From Deltaproteobacteria bacterium (GTDB lineage: Bacteria; Desulfobacterota; GWC2-55-46; UBA9637): a DNA stretch of 7,976 nt. A model generated the notes under the pieces. That model saw nothing but the letters and a program-made list of their open reading frames with translations, had not been told where the DNA came from and searched no databases. Each line of letters opens with the position of its first letter. Within the stretch, counting starts at the first letter, position 1. Both the position numbers and the translations under genes were made by a program. Location: assembly GCA_016234985.1 (NCBI GenBank), contig JACRNK010000116.1, positions 1 through 7,976 on the forward strand, in the 5' to 3' direction. Below, in pieces: positions 1 to 5,464 of this stretch.

Positions 1-8
1 CCGATTTA

Positions 9-220
9 TCGGCTCTTTAAAAGCGCCCATAAATGGGCAAACTACATAATATTTCGTTTTGCTCCGTAGGAGCATACTGTTTGTAGAAATAAAATTTTCA
101 AAAATGTTTAGCTCCATCGGAGCGACCTGTTTGTAGGTCGCTCCTACGGAGCTCTGTTTTTGGTTATACATTTTTGTTCTACAAACATATCGCCTCTCCG
201 AGGCTAAAATAATCAAAAAC
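9..220. repeat. Composite palindromic repeat, copy 1 (short form)
   Basis: This gene-free stretch downstream of the chemoreceptor is a degenerate copy of the sequence at 5465-5765. Both begin with TCGGCTCTTTAAAA and end with AATCAAAAAC, in the same order and orientation. It contains small dyads of the form GCTCC-N3-GGAGC at 61-73, 111-123 and 140-152, and a related GCCTC-N3-GAGGC at 192-204. The dyads at 111-123 and 140-152, with the bases between them, form one long hairpin (111-152) with an 8-nt TGTTTGTA loop and two mismatches. It ends 13 bp before the chemoreceptor stop codon, so it could act as a transcript-end structure for that gene. No clear T-run follows the long stem on the minus strand, so I do not call a terminator. 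Confidence 0.85.
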
Positions 221-233
221 CTGCCCCTATAGC

Positions 234-2231
234 TTACCCCTTCTGATGTTTTCCTGCCCCAAATGCACCGGGTTTTCCTGTCTCTTTGTGAGACGTGGTC
301 TTTGCCTTAGGCGCACCACTTTCTTCCATACTAAACCTTCCCGCCACCTCTGTCAATGAATCCGATTGCCTTGAAAGCTGTTCTGCCGATGCCGCAAGTT
401 CTGTGGAGCTTGAGGCATTCTGCTGCACCATATCCCTTAATTTTTCCACTGCCTTGACTACCTGCTCTGTGCCTGACGCCTGCTCGTCCGCAGATGCGCT
501 TACTTCCTGGGTGATTTCGTTGAGCTTGCTCACTGCCTTGCTTATCTGGTCGCACCCGCCTGCCTGCTCGCTTGTTGCCGCGCTGATTTCTGACGAGTAT
601 CTGGATACTTCGGTTACTGATGTTTCTATCTTCTTTAATGAGTCCACTACCTCTGTTGAGAGCCTTAATGCCTGCTCTACTACTCCTACGTTCCTCTCTA
701 CATTGTTGACTGCGGCCTGAGTATCTTTTTGTATGCCGTAGATGAGGTCTCCTATTTCTTTTGTGGATTTTGCAGACCTTTCGGCTAGTTTTCTCACTTC
801 GTCCGCAACTACGGCAAAGCCCATGCCGTGTTCGCCTGCCCTTGCCGCTTCTATGGCTGCGTTGAGGGCTAATAAATTGGTCTGCTCGGCTATGTCGTCT
901 ATGACTTCTACGATTTTGCCTATGTCTTCCGTCCTTCCGCCCAATACCCTTATGGTGTCGCCGGAGGATGTGATGACTCTTGTTATTTCGTTCATGCCGC
1001 TTGATGATTTGTCAACTGCGCTTCTGCCTGAATTGACTGCTTCGGCTGCTTTGCCGGAGAGTTCCTCAAGCCGCCTTGCATTGTCTGCCACCCTCTGGAT
1101 GGATGCTATGAGTTCTTCTATTGATGATGATGTCTGGGTTACTGCCGCAGACTGGCTCTGTATGCTTTTTGCGACATTTTGTATGTTGGCGCTCATTTCG
1201 TGTATGGTGGATGTTATCTCTTCTACTGCTGTTGCCGCTCCTTCGCTGTTTCTGCTTGATTGCTCTGCTGTTGCGGCTATCTCGGATGATGCGGATGCTA
1301 CCTGGTCTGAGCCGCCTCTTAACTGGCCGACTATATCCCGAAGCCCGGTTATCATTTTCTTGAATGCGTTGCCCAACGTGTCTTTTTCGGATTTGGGCGT
1401 AACATCTCCTTTTAAGTCTCCTTCTGCTATTGCCTCTGCTGTGTGGGCCATGCCTTTGAGATACACAATCATGTCTTTAAAGGCATTGGCAAGGATGCCG
1501 ATTTCATCTTTTGATTTTACCTCTACAGCAACATCCAACTCTCCTGCGGCTATCCTCTGGGCAGCCTCTGCCATGTTCTTTACAGGAGCGGCTATACTCC
1601 GGGTCATAAATATAGCGACTATTATACAAATAACTATCGCAAGTATGCCAAACAAAAGCAGGGTTTTCTGAGTTTTCCATACAGATTCTATATTCTTCTG
1701 TGATTCTGTTATTGCCTCATTTTCCTGCTGTTTTACAAACTCAGATACCTTCCCTGTTAATAAAAGAGATTTCTCATCAAAACCTGTCATTATTTTATTG
1801 CCCGCCTCTAAACCCTGTGTAATATATGTATTTGCCATCTGCTTGCCAACTTCATAAAAATGATTAAAGTCAGTCTCCAACTCATCAAGTTTTTTCAAAG
1901 ATACCGTGTCATTTTCCCGTTTAAACATCTCCCTGAATTTGCCCACATCCTCTTTGAAGTCTCTGGCTGCCTCCTCTGCCTCCTTATACGCATCCGTATC
2001 ATGCGTTGCCGATACATCTGTCAGGAACTGTTGAACCTGAACTGCGTTAAATGCCATTTTGTCCGCGGCTATCAGAAATGGAATAGTTTCACCTTTGATC
2101 AATTGCGCGCCGTCATTCACAGACTTTAGAGACATATTAATCATTATCCCTGCTATTGCAAAGATTAACAAAATACAAAAAAAGCTCAACCCCAATTGCA
2201 CCCCGATTTTAAGATTTTTAAAAAATGACAT
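234..2231 (-). CDS. Methyl-accepting chemotaxis protein
   Basis: A 665-residue inner-membrane chemoreceptor that would signal through CheW and CheA to control motility. Segments in order: TM1 about 12-33; a periplasmic, mostly helical region 34-188 resembling a four-helix-bundle ligand domain; TM2 about 189-210; a HAMP domain about 211-263, followed by a second HAMP-like stretch about 264-300; then the long cytoplasmic coiled-coil hairpin. Its conserved tip runs about 446-486 and includes the AEQTNLLALNAAIEAARAGE core. Ser/Thr/Gln/Glu-rich helices on both sides look like methylation regions. The tail (about 635-665) is Lys/Gly-rich and has no CheR-docking pentapeptide. The ATG follows an AAGGAGG Shine-Dalgarno on the minus strand. 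It is probably the last gene of a cheY-cheW-mcp series, although a plus-strand gene pair lies in the 399-bp gap to cheW. The ligand cannot be deduced. Confidence 0.97.
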   Translation of the reverse strand: MSFFKNLKIGVQLGLSFFCILLIFAIAGIMINMSLKSVNDGAQLIKGETIPFLIAADKMAFNAVQVQQFLTDVSATHDTDAYKEAEEAARDFKEDVGKFREMFKRENDTVSLKKLDELETDFNHFYEVGKQMANTYITQGLEAGNKIMTGFDEKSLLLTGKVSEFVKQQENEAITESQKNIESVWKTQKTLLLFGILAIVICIIVAIFMTRSIAAPVKNMAEAAQRIAAGELDVAVEVKSKDEIGILANAFKDMIVYLKGMAHTAEAIAEGDLKGDVTPKSEKDTLGNAFKKMITGLRDIVGQLRGGSDQVASASSEIAATAEQSSRNSEGAATAVEEITSTIHEMSANIQNVAKSIQSQSAAVTQTSSSIEELIASIQRVADNARRLEELSGKAAEAVNSGRSAVDKSSSGMNEITRVITSSGDTIRVLGGRTEDIGKIVEVIDDIAEQTNLLALNAAIEAARAGEHGMGFAVVADEVRKLAERSAKSTKEIGDLIYGIQKDTQAAVNNVERNVGVVEQALRLSTEVVDSLKKIETSVTEVSRYSSEISAATSEQAGGCDQISKAVSKLNEITQEVSASADEQASGTEQVVKAVEKLRDMVQQNASSSTELAASAEQLSRQSDSLTEVAGRFSMEESGAPKAKTTSHKETGKPGAFGAGKHQKG

Positions 2232-2250
2232 AAATCCTCCTTTTTTGTAG

Positions 2251-2271
2251 GGGCGAACCTTGTGTTCGCCC
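2251..2271. repeat. CTTGT-loop hairpin repeat
   Basis: A perfect 8-bp inverted repeat, GGGCGAAC and GTTCGCCC, around the 5-nt loop CTTGT, just upstream of the chemoreceptor's ribosome binding site. Three more units with the same 8+5+8 geometry are clustered at 5315-5403. The arms differ but the loop is conserved, so this is a dispersed repeat family and not a unique operator. Confidence 0.8.
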
Positions 2272-2283
2272 TGTTTTAATATC

Positions 2284-2313
2284 TTGACTTGCTCATATTA
2301 ACTAATGTATATT
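2284..2313 (+). promoter_or_regulatory. Predicted sigma-70-type promoter of the small membrane gene pair
   Basis: TTGACT at 2284-2289 and TATATT at 2308-2313 are 18 bp apart, a good housekeeping -35/-10 pair. Transcription would begin about 2319-2321, essentially at the GTG start codon of the next gene. No other good promoter is visible between the two divergent genes. Confidence 0.5.
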
Positions 2314-2320
2314 TTCAACA

Positions 2321-2515
2321 GTGAAGCATTACAACAAACGTGAAAAAACTGCCAACCTTTTATTTAAGATTGTTGAATATGGGGCAATTGCATTTGGGGT
2401 AAATGCCTTTCTCCCTAACAGCCCTTTGAGTTTCAAGATGACAATTTTTGCATCAGCAATTATTTTAATTCTGTATATCATGGCATTAGTTATTACCCCA
2501 GAAAAGGAGGCCTGA
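2321..2515 (+). CDS. Small two-helix membrane protein, family not certain
   Basis: A 64-residue protein beginning at GTG. A polar basic N-terminus (MKHYNKREK) is followed by two hydrophobic segments, about 11-31 and 38-58, and a charged end (TPEKEA). This indicates a small integral inner-membrane protein with two short helices. It loosely resembles small two-helix proteins of the DUF6722 type, but I cannot confirm that. No Shine-Dalgarno precedes the GTG, and the predicted promoter puts the transcript 5' end at the start codon, so leaderless translation is possible. Three bases separate its stop from the next small gene, whose Shine-Dalgarno lies inside this gene's last codons. The pair is on the opposite strand to every other gene here and looks inserted between cheW and the chemoreceptor. 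Function unknown. Confidence 0.6.
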   Translation: MKHYNKREKTANLLFKIVEYGAIAFGVNAFLPNSPLSFKMTIFASAIILILYIMALVITPEKEA

Positions 2516-2518
2516 CTT

Positions 2519-2626
2519 ATGAACAGCTTTATCCTTATCCTTATCGTTTTTGCCGTTCTCGGCGCAGGAAGCGCTATATATTTTTACATCTCTGAACGCA
2601 GGCCACAGCCGCCAAAGCATCATTAA
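2519..2626 (+). CDS. 35-residue single-helix membrane peptide
   Basis: A very short ORF that translates to one hydrophobic helix (residues about 3-24, with small Gly/Ala residues GAGSA in the middle) and a basic, proline-rich hydrophilic tail, ERRPQPPKHH. Support for it being real is a strong Shine-Dalgarno AAAGGAGG at 2503-2510 placed 8 nt before the ATG, and its position 3 bases after the stop of the preceding small membrane gene, which suggests translational coupling. Its stop lies 4 bp from the convergent cheW stop. The likely topology is N-out or N-terminal anchor with a cytoplasmic tail, by the positive-inside rule. It may partner the 64-residue protein. I do not recognise a family. Confidence 0.6.
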   Translation: MNSFILILIVFAVLGAGSAIYFYISERRPQPPKHH

Positions 2627-2630
2627 CCCC

Positions 2631-3170
2631 CTACGCCTGCTGCCCCGCAGTATGCTCCAACGCGCCTTTGGCTTTGCCTTCCTGCAAACCCCTTCCCTCT
2701 CCTGGGGCAATCTGCCTGCCGACAACCTCAACCTTTCTCATCTCTTCAGCGCTTAATAACCGCATAAGGTCAAGGAGCACTATGAGCTTGCCCTCCAGCT
2801 TGCCAACCCCTGTCACATATTCCGCGCCTATGGATGACACAATATCAGGCGGCGGCTCTATGGCGTCTTCAGAAATCTTTATGATGTCAGAGGCGGAATC
2901 CACTATAAGCCCCACCATCTTGCCTGCAAGCTCCAATACGAGAATCCTGTTTCCCCTGTTTCGCTCAGCAGACTGAATGCCTACGCGCCTTCTCATGTCT
3001 ATTACAGGGACGATTCTCCCCCTTAAATTTACAACGCCTTCAACAAACTCCGGCGTGTCAGGGACAGGGGTTATATCAGGAACCCTGATTATCTCCTTTA
3101 CAGCGCCTATGTTTACTCCAAAAAACTCTCTGCCAACATTAAACCCTACCATTTGAAGAACCTTTGCCAT
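2631..3170 (-). CDS. cheW: Chemotaxis adaptor protein CheW
   Basis: A 179-residue soluble scaffold that links chemoreceptors to the kinase CheA. The CheW fold is clear: the start LQMVGFNVGREFFGVNI, the conserved VPDTPEFVEGVVNLRG block with the following VPVIDMR (about 36-60), ILVLELAGKMVGLIVDSA (about 76-93), and the second subdomain motif VTGVGKLEGKLIVLLDL (about 119-135). A typical CheW ends near residue 145-155. This one adds a Gly/Ala/Lys-rich tail of about 25 residues with no obvious fold. The start follows AAAGGAGGT on the minus strand with good spacing. It lies 182 bp downstream of the cheY-like gene, and the gap holds two palindromic repeats. It is convergent with the small membrane gene pair, with 4 bp between stops. 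No CheA, CheR or CheB is in the window, so the partners must be elsewhere. Confidence 0.95.
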   Translation of the reverse strand: MAKVLQMVGFNVGREFFGVNIGAVKEIIRVPDITPVPDTPEFVEGVVNLRGRIVPVIDMRRRVGIQSAERNRGNRILVLELAGKMVGLIVDSASDIIKISEDAIEPPPDIVSSIGAEYVTGVGKLEGKLIVLLDLMRLLSAEEMRKVEVVGRQIAPGEGRGLQEGKAKGALEHTAGQQA

Positions 3171-3248
3171 AATTTACCTCCTTTTGTTTCAGTAATAGTG
3201 AAAAGTTAAAAGTTATAATTTCTTCACTTAGTTTTTCGCTTTTTTTGT

Positions 3249-3264
3249 CCCCCGCCGGCGGGGG
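3249..3264. repeat. Perfect 16-bp GC-rich palindrome
   Basis: CCCCCGCCGGCGGGGG is a perfect palindrome in the gap between the cheY-like gene and cheW. It is followed by GATTAAGGGGG, a context like that of common dispersed palindromic repeats. It may form a hairpin in the cheY-cheW transcript. No role is evident. Confidence 0.6.
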
Positions 3265-3295
3265 ATTAAGGGGGTGGACTGTGTTGCCTCACTTT

Positions 3296-3329
3296 CCTCC
3301 CCCTGCCCCCTCCAGAGGGGGACAGCAGG
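3296..3329. repeat. Copy of the repeat that interrupts the histidine kinase gene
   Basis: Positions 3296-3325 match 4429-4459, inside the kinase gene, except for a single missing T. The core is CCCCC-TCCAGA-GGGGG. The outer arms are less perfect here (CCTG versus CAGCAGG) than in the kinase copy. It lies 24 bp beyond the stop of the cheY-like gene and so could form a hairpin at the end of that transcript. Having both an intergenic and an intragenic copy shows the sequence belongs to a dispersed family. Confidence 0.8.
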
Positions 3330-3352
3330 CACGACTTTTAATTTTTTACTGT

Positions 3353-3712
3353 TCACTGTTTACTTCTAACTGTATTTATCGCTTCCATAATATCTGGAAT
3401 CCCATTGCATTTTTGCAGAAAAAAATCCGCCCCTGCCTTGAGCGCACCATTTTTTGCGCCGGCGGATGTATCGCTTGAGACAATTCCGACAACGGCATTC
3501 GGATTGATTTCTCTTATAATCGGAACGGCCTCTACCGCGTTCATCCCCGGCATGTGAAGGTCAAGGATAACAGCGTCAACCTTTTCCTCCATCATGTGGC
3601 GCAGACTGTCGCTCATACCCGAATATATTGTTACCTCGCAGGAATTTCTTTTTAAATATGTGGAAATCAAATCCGCCATATACGAATCATCGTCAACAAC
3701 CATAATTTTCAT
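3353..3712 (-). CDS. Single-domain CheY-like response regulator
   Basis: A 119-residue stand-alone receiver domain with no output domain, so it probably acts by protein contact, as CheY does at the flagellar motor, or as a phosphate relay. Visible residues: the acidic pocket D7-D8 in VVDDDS, phospho-acceptor D51 in VILDLHMPGM, the switch Ser at S79/S80 in GIVSSD, and the conserved Lys K101 in FFLQKCN. The Pro that usually follows this Lys (KPF) is replaced by Cys-Asn. The start has a GGGGGAGG Shine-Dalgarno 8 nt upstream. It is the first gene after a predicted sigma-54 promoter (3917-3933), with a leader of nearly 200 nt, and is followed by cheW. The name cheY is reasonable by context but not proven, so I leave the symbol blank. 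Confidence 0.92.
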   Translation of the reverse strand: MKIMVVDDDSYMADLISTYLKRNSCEVTIYSGMSDSLRHMMEEKVDAVILDLHMPGMNAVEAVPIIREINPNAVVGIVSSDTSAGAKNGALKAGADFFLQKCNGIPDIMEAINTVRSKQ

Positions 3713-3775
3713 AAGCGGCGCCTCCCCCCTTCTAAAAACATTTGTCCCGAAAATCCATATTCAAATCTCCCCTAA

Positions 3776-3853
3776 CCCCTCTTTACTAAAGAGGGGAACT
3801 CATTTATCTCCCCCTTTGGAAAAGGGGGCGGGGAACCCATCCGAAGGATGGGT
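3776..3853. repeat. Three tandem hairpin repeats in the leader of the cheY-like gene
   Basis: Three consecutive inverted repeats: CCCCTCTTTA and TAAAGAGGGG around one base (3776-3796); CCCCCTTT and AAAGGGGG around GGA (3810-3828); and ACCCATCC and GGATGGGT around GAA (3835-3853). They sit between the predicted sigma-54 start site and the cheY-like start codon, so they would be transcribed as structured 5' leader. The composition is that of dispersed intergenic repeats and not of a known riboswitch. With the flanks, the gene-free stretch 3713-4048 is covered by these repeats, the promoter and the dyads listed here. Confidence 0.8.
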
Positions 3854-3893
3854 CGGGGGATTTTTATCTCCCTTTGTAAGTCAAAGGCTCATG

Positions 3894-3910
3894 AATGTTT
3901 CATAAACATT
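3894..3910. repeat. 17-bp palindrome at the predicted transcription start
   Basis: AATGTTT and AAACATT flank a 3-bp centre. The palindrome covers the position where the predicted sigma-54 promoter would start transcription (about 3907-3908). It could be a repressor or activator operator, or chance. It is unlike the GGCA-N3-TGCC dyads upstream. Confidence 0.4.
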
Positions 3911-3916
3911 AGCTAT

Positions 3917-3933
3917 AAGCAACAATTGTGCCA
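3917..3933 (-). promoter_or_regulatory. Predicted sigma-54 promoter upstream of the cheY-like gene
   Basis: On the minus strand the sequence reads TTGGCAC-AATTG-TTGCT: TGGCAC at 3933-3928, five bases, then TTGCT at 3922-3918. It carries the invariant GG (-24) and GC (-12) at the required spacing, with the preferred T before TGGCAC. Start of transcription is expected near 3908, reading into the cheY-like gene. It lies in intergenic DNA in the right orientation, has paired dyads at enhancer distance upstream, and an NtrC-family activator is encoded nearby. Experimental evidence is absent. Confidence 0.75.
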
Positions 3934-3998
3934 ATCACCTAACCGTTTGATTTATAAAAGGAAGGTATTTATTGCGAGGTTGTTTTATCGAGGAAGAC

Positions 3999-4035
3999 AG
4001 GGCATTTTGCCCTAACGATTGCGGCAAAATGCCCT
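3999..4035. promoter_or_regulatory. Tandem dyads: candidate enhancer (UAS), or hairpin after the kinase gene
   Basis: Two dyads, GGGCA-TTT-TGCCC (4000-4012) and GGCA-AAA-TGCC within 4023-4033, are centred 22 bp apart, about two helical turns. Their centres are about 98 and 120 bp upstream of the start expected from the sigma-54 promoter. That is the typical layout for dimers of an NtrC-type enhancer-binding protein. The two dyads together also make a perfect 13-bp inverted repeat with an 11-nt loop, 13 bp beyond the kinase stop. It could therefore instead, or also, end the kinase transcript, but no T-run follows the stem on the minus strand, which favours the operator reading. Confidence 0.6.
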
Positions 4036-4048
4036 ATAAGATTAGATT

Positions 4049-4420
4049 TTAGATTGTTAGTGTTTCTCTGTTTACCGGAATTGAAAATATAAACCTGCTG
4101 CCCTCGCCTTGTTCGCTTTCCACCCATATCCTGCCGCCGTGCGCCTCAACAACCATCTTGCAGAAAGCAAGGCCAAGACCCACGCCCTTTCTCTCATTTC
4201 TGCTCCCTGTCTCGGCCTGCCAGTATTTATCAAATATAAATTCATGAAATTGCTTGGGTATGCCAGGCCCGGTATCTGAAACCATTATCTTAATCATTCT
4301 GTCCTCTATGCCGCCGGAAACGGTTATCTCTCCATCAGGCGGCGTAAATTTTATGGCGTTGCCGAGAAGATTTCCCATTACACGCATAAGCATATACCTA
4401 TCAGCGGATACCTGCGGCAT
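4049..4420 (-). pseudogene. Histidine kinase ATPase half, downstream of an in-frame stop
   Basis: The C-terminal part of the PAS histidine kinase at 4562-5293. The 123 residues from this ATG hold a complete HATPase_c domain: N-box NLLGNAIKFTP, G1 box DTGPGIP, F-box IFDKYWQ and G2 box GVGLGLAF. The frame is open upstream all the way to 4561 and continuous with the first half, so the whole gene (4049-5293) would give a 414-residue kinase but for one TAA at 4562-4564. It could be translated separately: GGAGGAG lies 6 nt before this ATG. That Shine-Dalgarno is supplied by the inserted inverted repeat (4426-4469) and would be paired in its hairpin. The options are a dead kinase, a two-polypeptide kinase, or a sequencing error. 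TAA is a normal stop in neighbouring genes, so recoding is unlikely. Confidence 0.75.
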
Positions 4421-4425
4421 GTCCG

Positions 4426-4469
4426 GCTCCTCCCCCTGTCCCCCTCCAGAGGGGGACAGGGGGAGGAGC
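4426..4469. repeat. 44-nt inverted repeat inserted inside the histidine kinase gene
   Basis: Arms of 19 bp at 4426-4444 and 4451-4469 are perfectly complementary around TCCAGA. In the kinase frame it encodes a low-complexity run, LLPLSPSGGGQGEEP, in the linker between the dimerisation helices and the ATPase domain, where related kinases have no such segment. The reading frame is kept across it. A close copy lies between genes at 3296-3329. Confidence 0.9.
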
Positions 4470-4561
4470 AGAAGTTTATGTTTGCCGGCAATTGCAGTAA
4501 TCTCCGCCTTTTTGACAGCCTCTCTTAAAACCTCAGCCGCTGAAAATGTCTCTTTATTGAG

Positions 4562-5293
4562 TTAAAATCCTTTTTCCATCTTTGCTACTTCCATAAGATT
4601 GATAACCATGTTATCAAGCTCGCCGACCGCCTGATACGCCATCTTTATAAATCTTTCATTTATCTCTTTCTTATCACTGCGCATGGTTTCAAGCACAATG
4701 CCGATAATGGATAAGGGGTTTTTAAAGTCATGGATAAGCATATTTGTAAGCGATTCCTTTATCCTCTGCAATTCCCTTTCTTTTGTGGCGTCTCTGAATG
4801 CCTCAACTACGCCGACAATGCTGCCGTTCTCCATAAGCGGCGCAGCGGTTACGTTAACCAGTATCCTCTGTCTGTCGGATTTATGCGCTGTAACAACTTG
4901 CTGGGGCAGAATCTTTTTCGTTTCTATAACTGTCAGGGGACAGCGGTGGGTGCCGCATAAAGCCGTTCCCTCCTCGTCCGTATGCGATAAAAAATCTTTG
5001 CACGGCTTGCCTATAACATCCTCTGCCTTGTGGCCTGTAATCCTTTCCGCGCCTTTGCTCCATAGTGTTACATTCTTGTCAAGGTCGGTTGCATATATGC
5101 CGTCTGCAATGCCGTTAAGCGCCATGTTGTTAAAGTTCTTAGCCTTCTCAAGCTCCTTTGCATTTTCCCTTAATTTTTCCGTAGACATAGAAATCCTATA
5201 GAAGAGATAAATGCTGATAATCCAGATGTGCATTACATAAGGAACAAGCGCCAATAGCATTGCCGGCATCAGGATAATAAAAAGTTTTTTCAT
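4562..5293 (-). CDS. PAS-domain sensor histidine kinase, N-terminal half ending at a premature stop
   Basis: A 243-residue product: a hydrophobic membrane segment (about 3-31), a short coiled linker, a PAS domain (about 54-170) and a HisKA dimerisation domain with the phospho-acceptor H188 in LIHDFKNPL. It ends MEKGF-TAA, just before the ATPase domain, so alone it cannot autophosphorylate. The ATPase domain follows in the same frame (4049-4561). The PAS carries C98, C113, H116 and C118 in the pattern CKDFL...LCGTHRCPL, common in a group of bacterial PAS sensors; metal or cofactor binding is only a possibility. I chose the ATG at 5293 because AAGGAG lies 4 nt upstream. The frame extends to 5449, but those 52 residues translate the hairpin repeats and are not protein-like. 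If intact, it would phosphorylate a response regulator such as those encoded beside it. Confidence 0.8.
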   Translation of the reverse strand: MKKLFIILMPAMLLALVPYVMHIWIISIYLFYRISMSTEKLRENAKELEKAKNFNNMALNGIADGIYATDLDKNVTLWSKGAERITGHKAEDVIGKPCKDFLSHTDEEGTALCGTHRCPLTVIETKKILPQQVVTAHKSDRQRILVNVTAAPLMENGSIVGVVEAFRDATKERELQRIKESLTNMLIHDFKNPLSIIGIVLETMRSDKKEINERFIKMAYQAVGELDNMVINLMEVAKMEKGF

Positions 5294-5314
5294 GTTTCTC
5301 CTTAATTTGTGCAA

Positions 5315-5403
5315 GGGCAACCCTTGCGGTCGCCCGCTCTTTGTTATTAAAGTGTAGGGGAGACCCTTGTGGTCTCCCGCTCGGGAGGGGACAAGCCCCT
5401 CCC
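5315..5403. repeat. Cluster of three CTTGT/ACAAG-loop hairpin repeats
   Basis: Three 21-nt units with 8-bp stems and 5-nt loops: 5315-5335 (GGGCAACC, loop CTTGC, one imperfect pair), 5358-5378 (GGGAGACC, loop CTTGT) and 5383-5403 (GGGAGGGG, loop ACAAG, the opposite orientation). A fourth unit is at 2251-2271. They lie in the leader of the PAS kinase, 22 bp from its start codon. Translated, they give the GEGLVPSRAGDHKG type of peptide that often appears as a false N-terminal extension in such genomes. Confidence 0.85.
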
Positions 5404-5464
5404 CTACAATTTGACATTTGAGTAGTCTGCCGATCCCGTTTAAATACATAACGGGACAAGTTTC

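Noticed and set aside
1486..1497. GGCA-N4-TGCC dyad as a third enhancer site
   Set aside because: The spacer is 4 bp instead of 3 and it lies inside conserved chemoreceptor codons, so chance is the simpler explanation.
742..1671. A 309-codon open frame on the plus strand
   Set aside because: It lies wholly antisense to the chemoreceptor. Its Ser/Ala/Leu-rich low-complexity translation is the shadow of coiled-coil codons, with no recognisable domain.
2272..2320. Minus-strand promoter for the chemoreceptor
   Set aside because: The best pair, TTGAAA and TATGAG, is only 15 bp apart and neither matches well. No sigma-54 element is visible. Transcription from cheW or an unseen promoter remains possible.
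5294..5449. N-terminal extension of the PAS kinase to an ATG at 5449
   Set aside because: The 52 extra residues are translation of the CTTGT-loop hairpin repeats. The ATG at 5293 has an AAGGAG site and is followed at once by a membrane segment.
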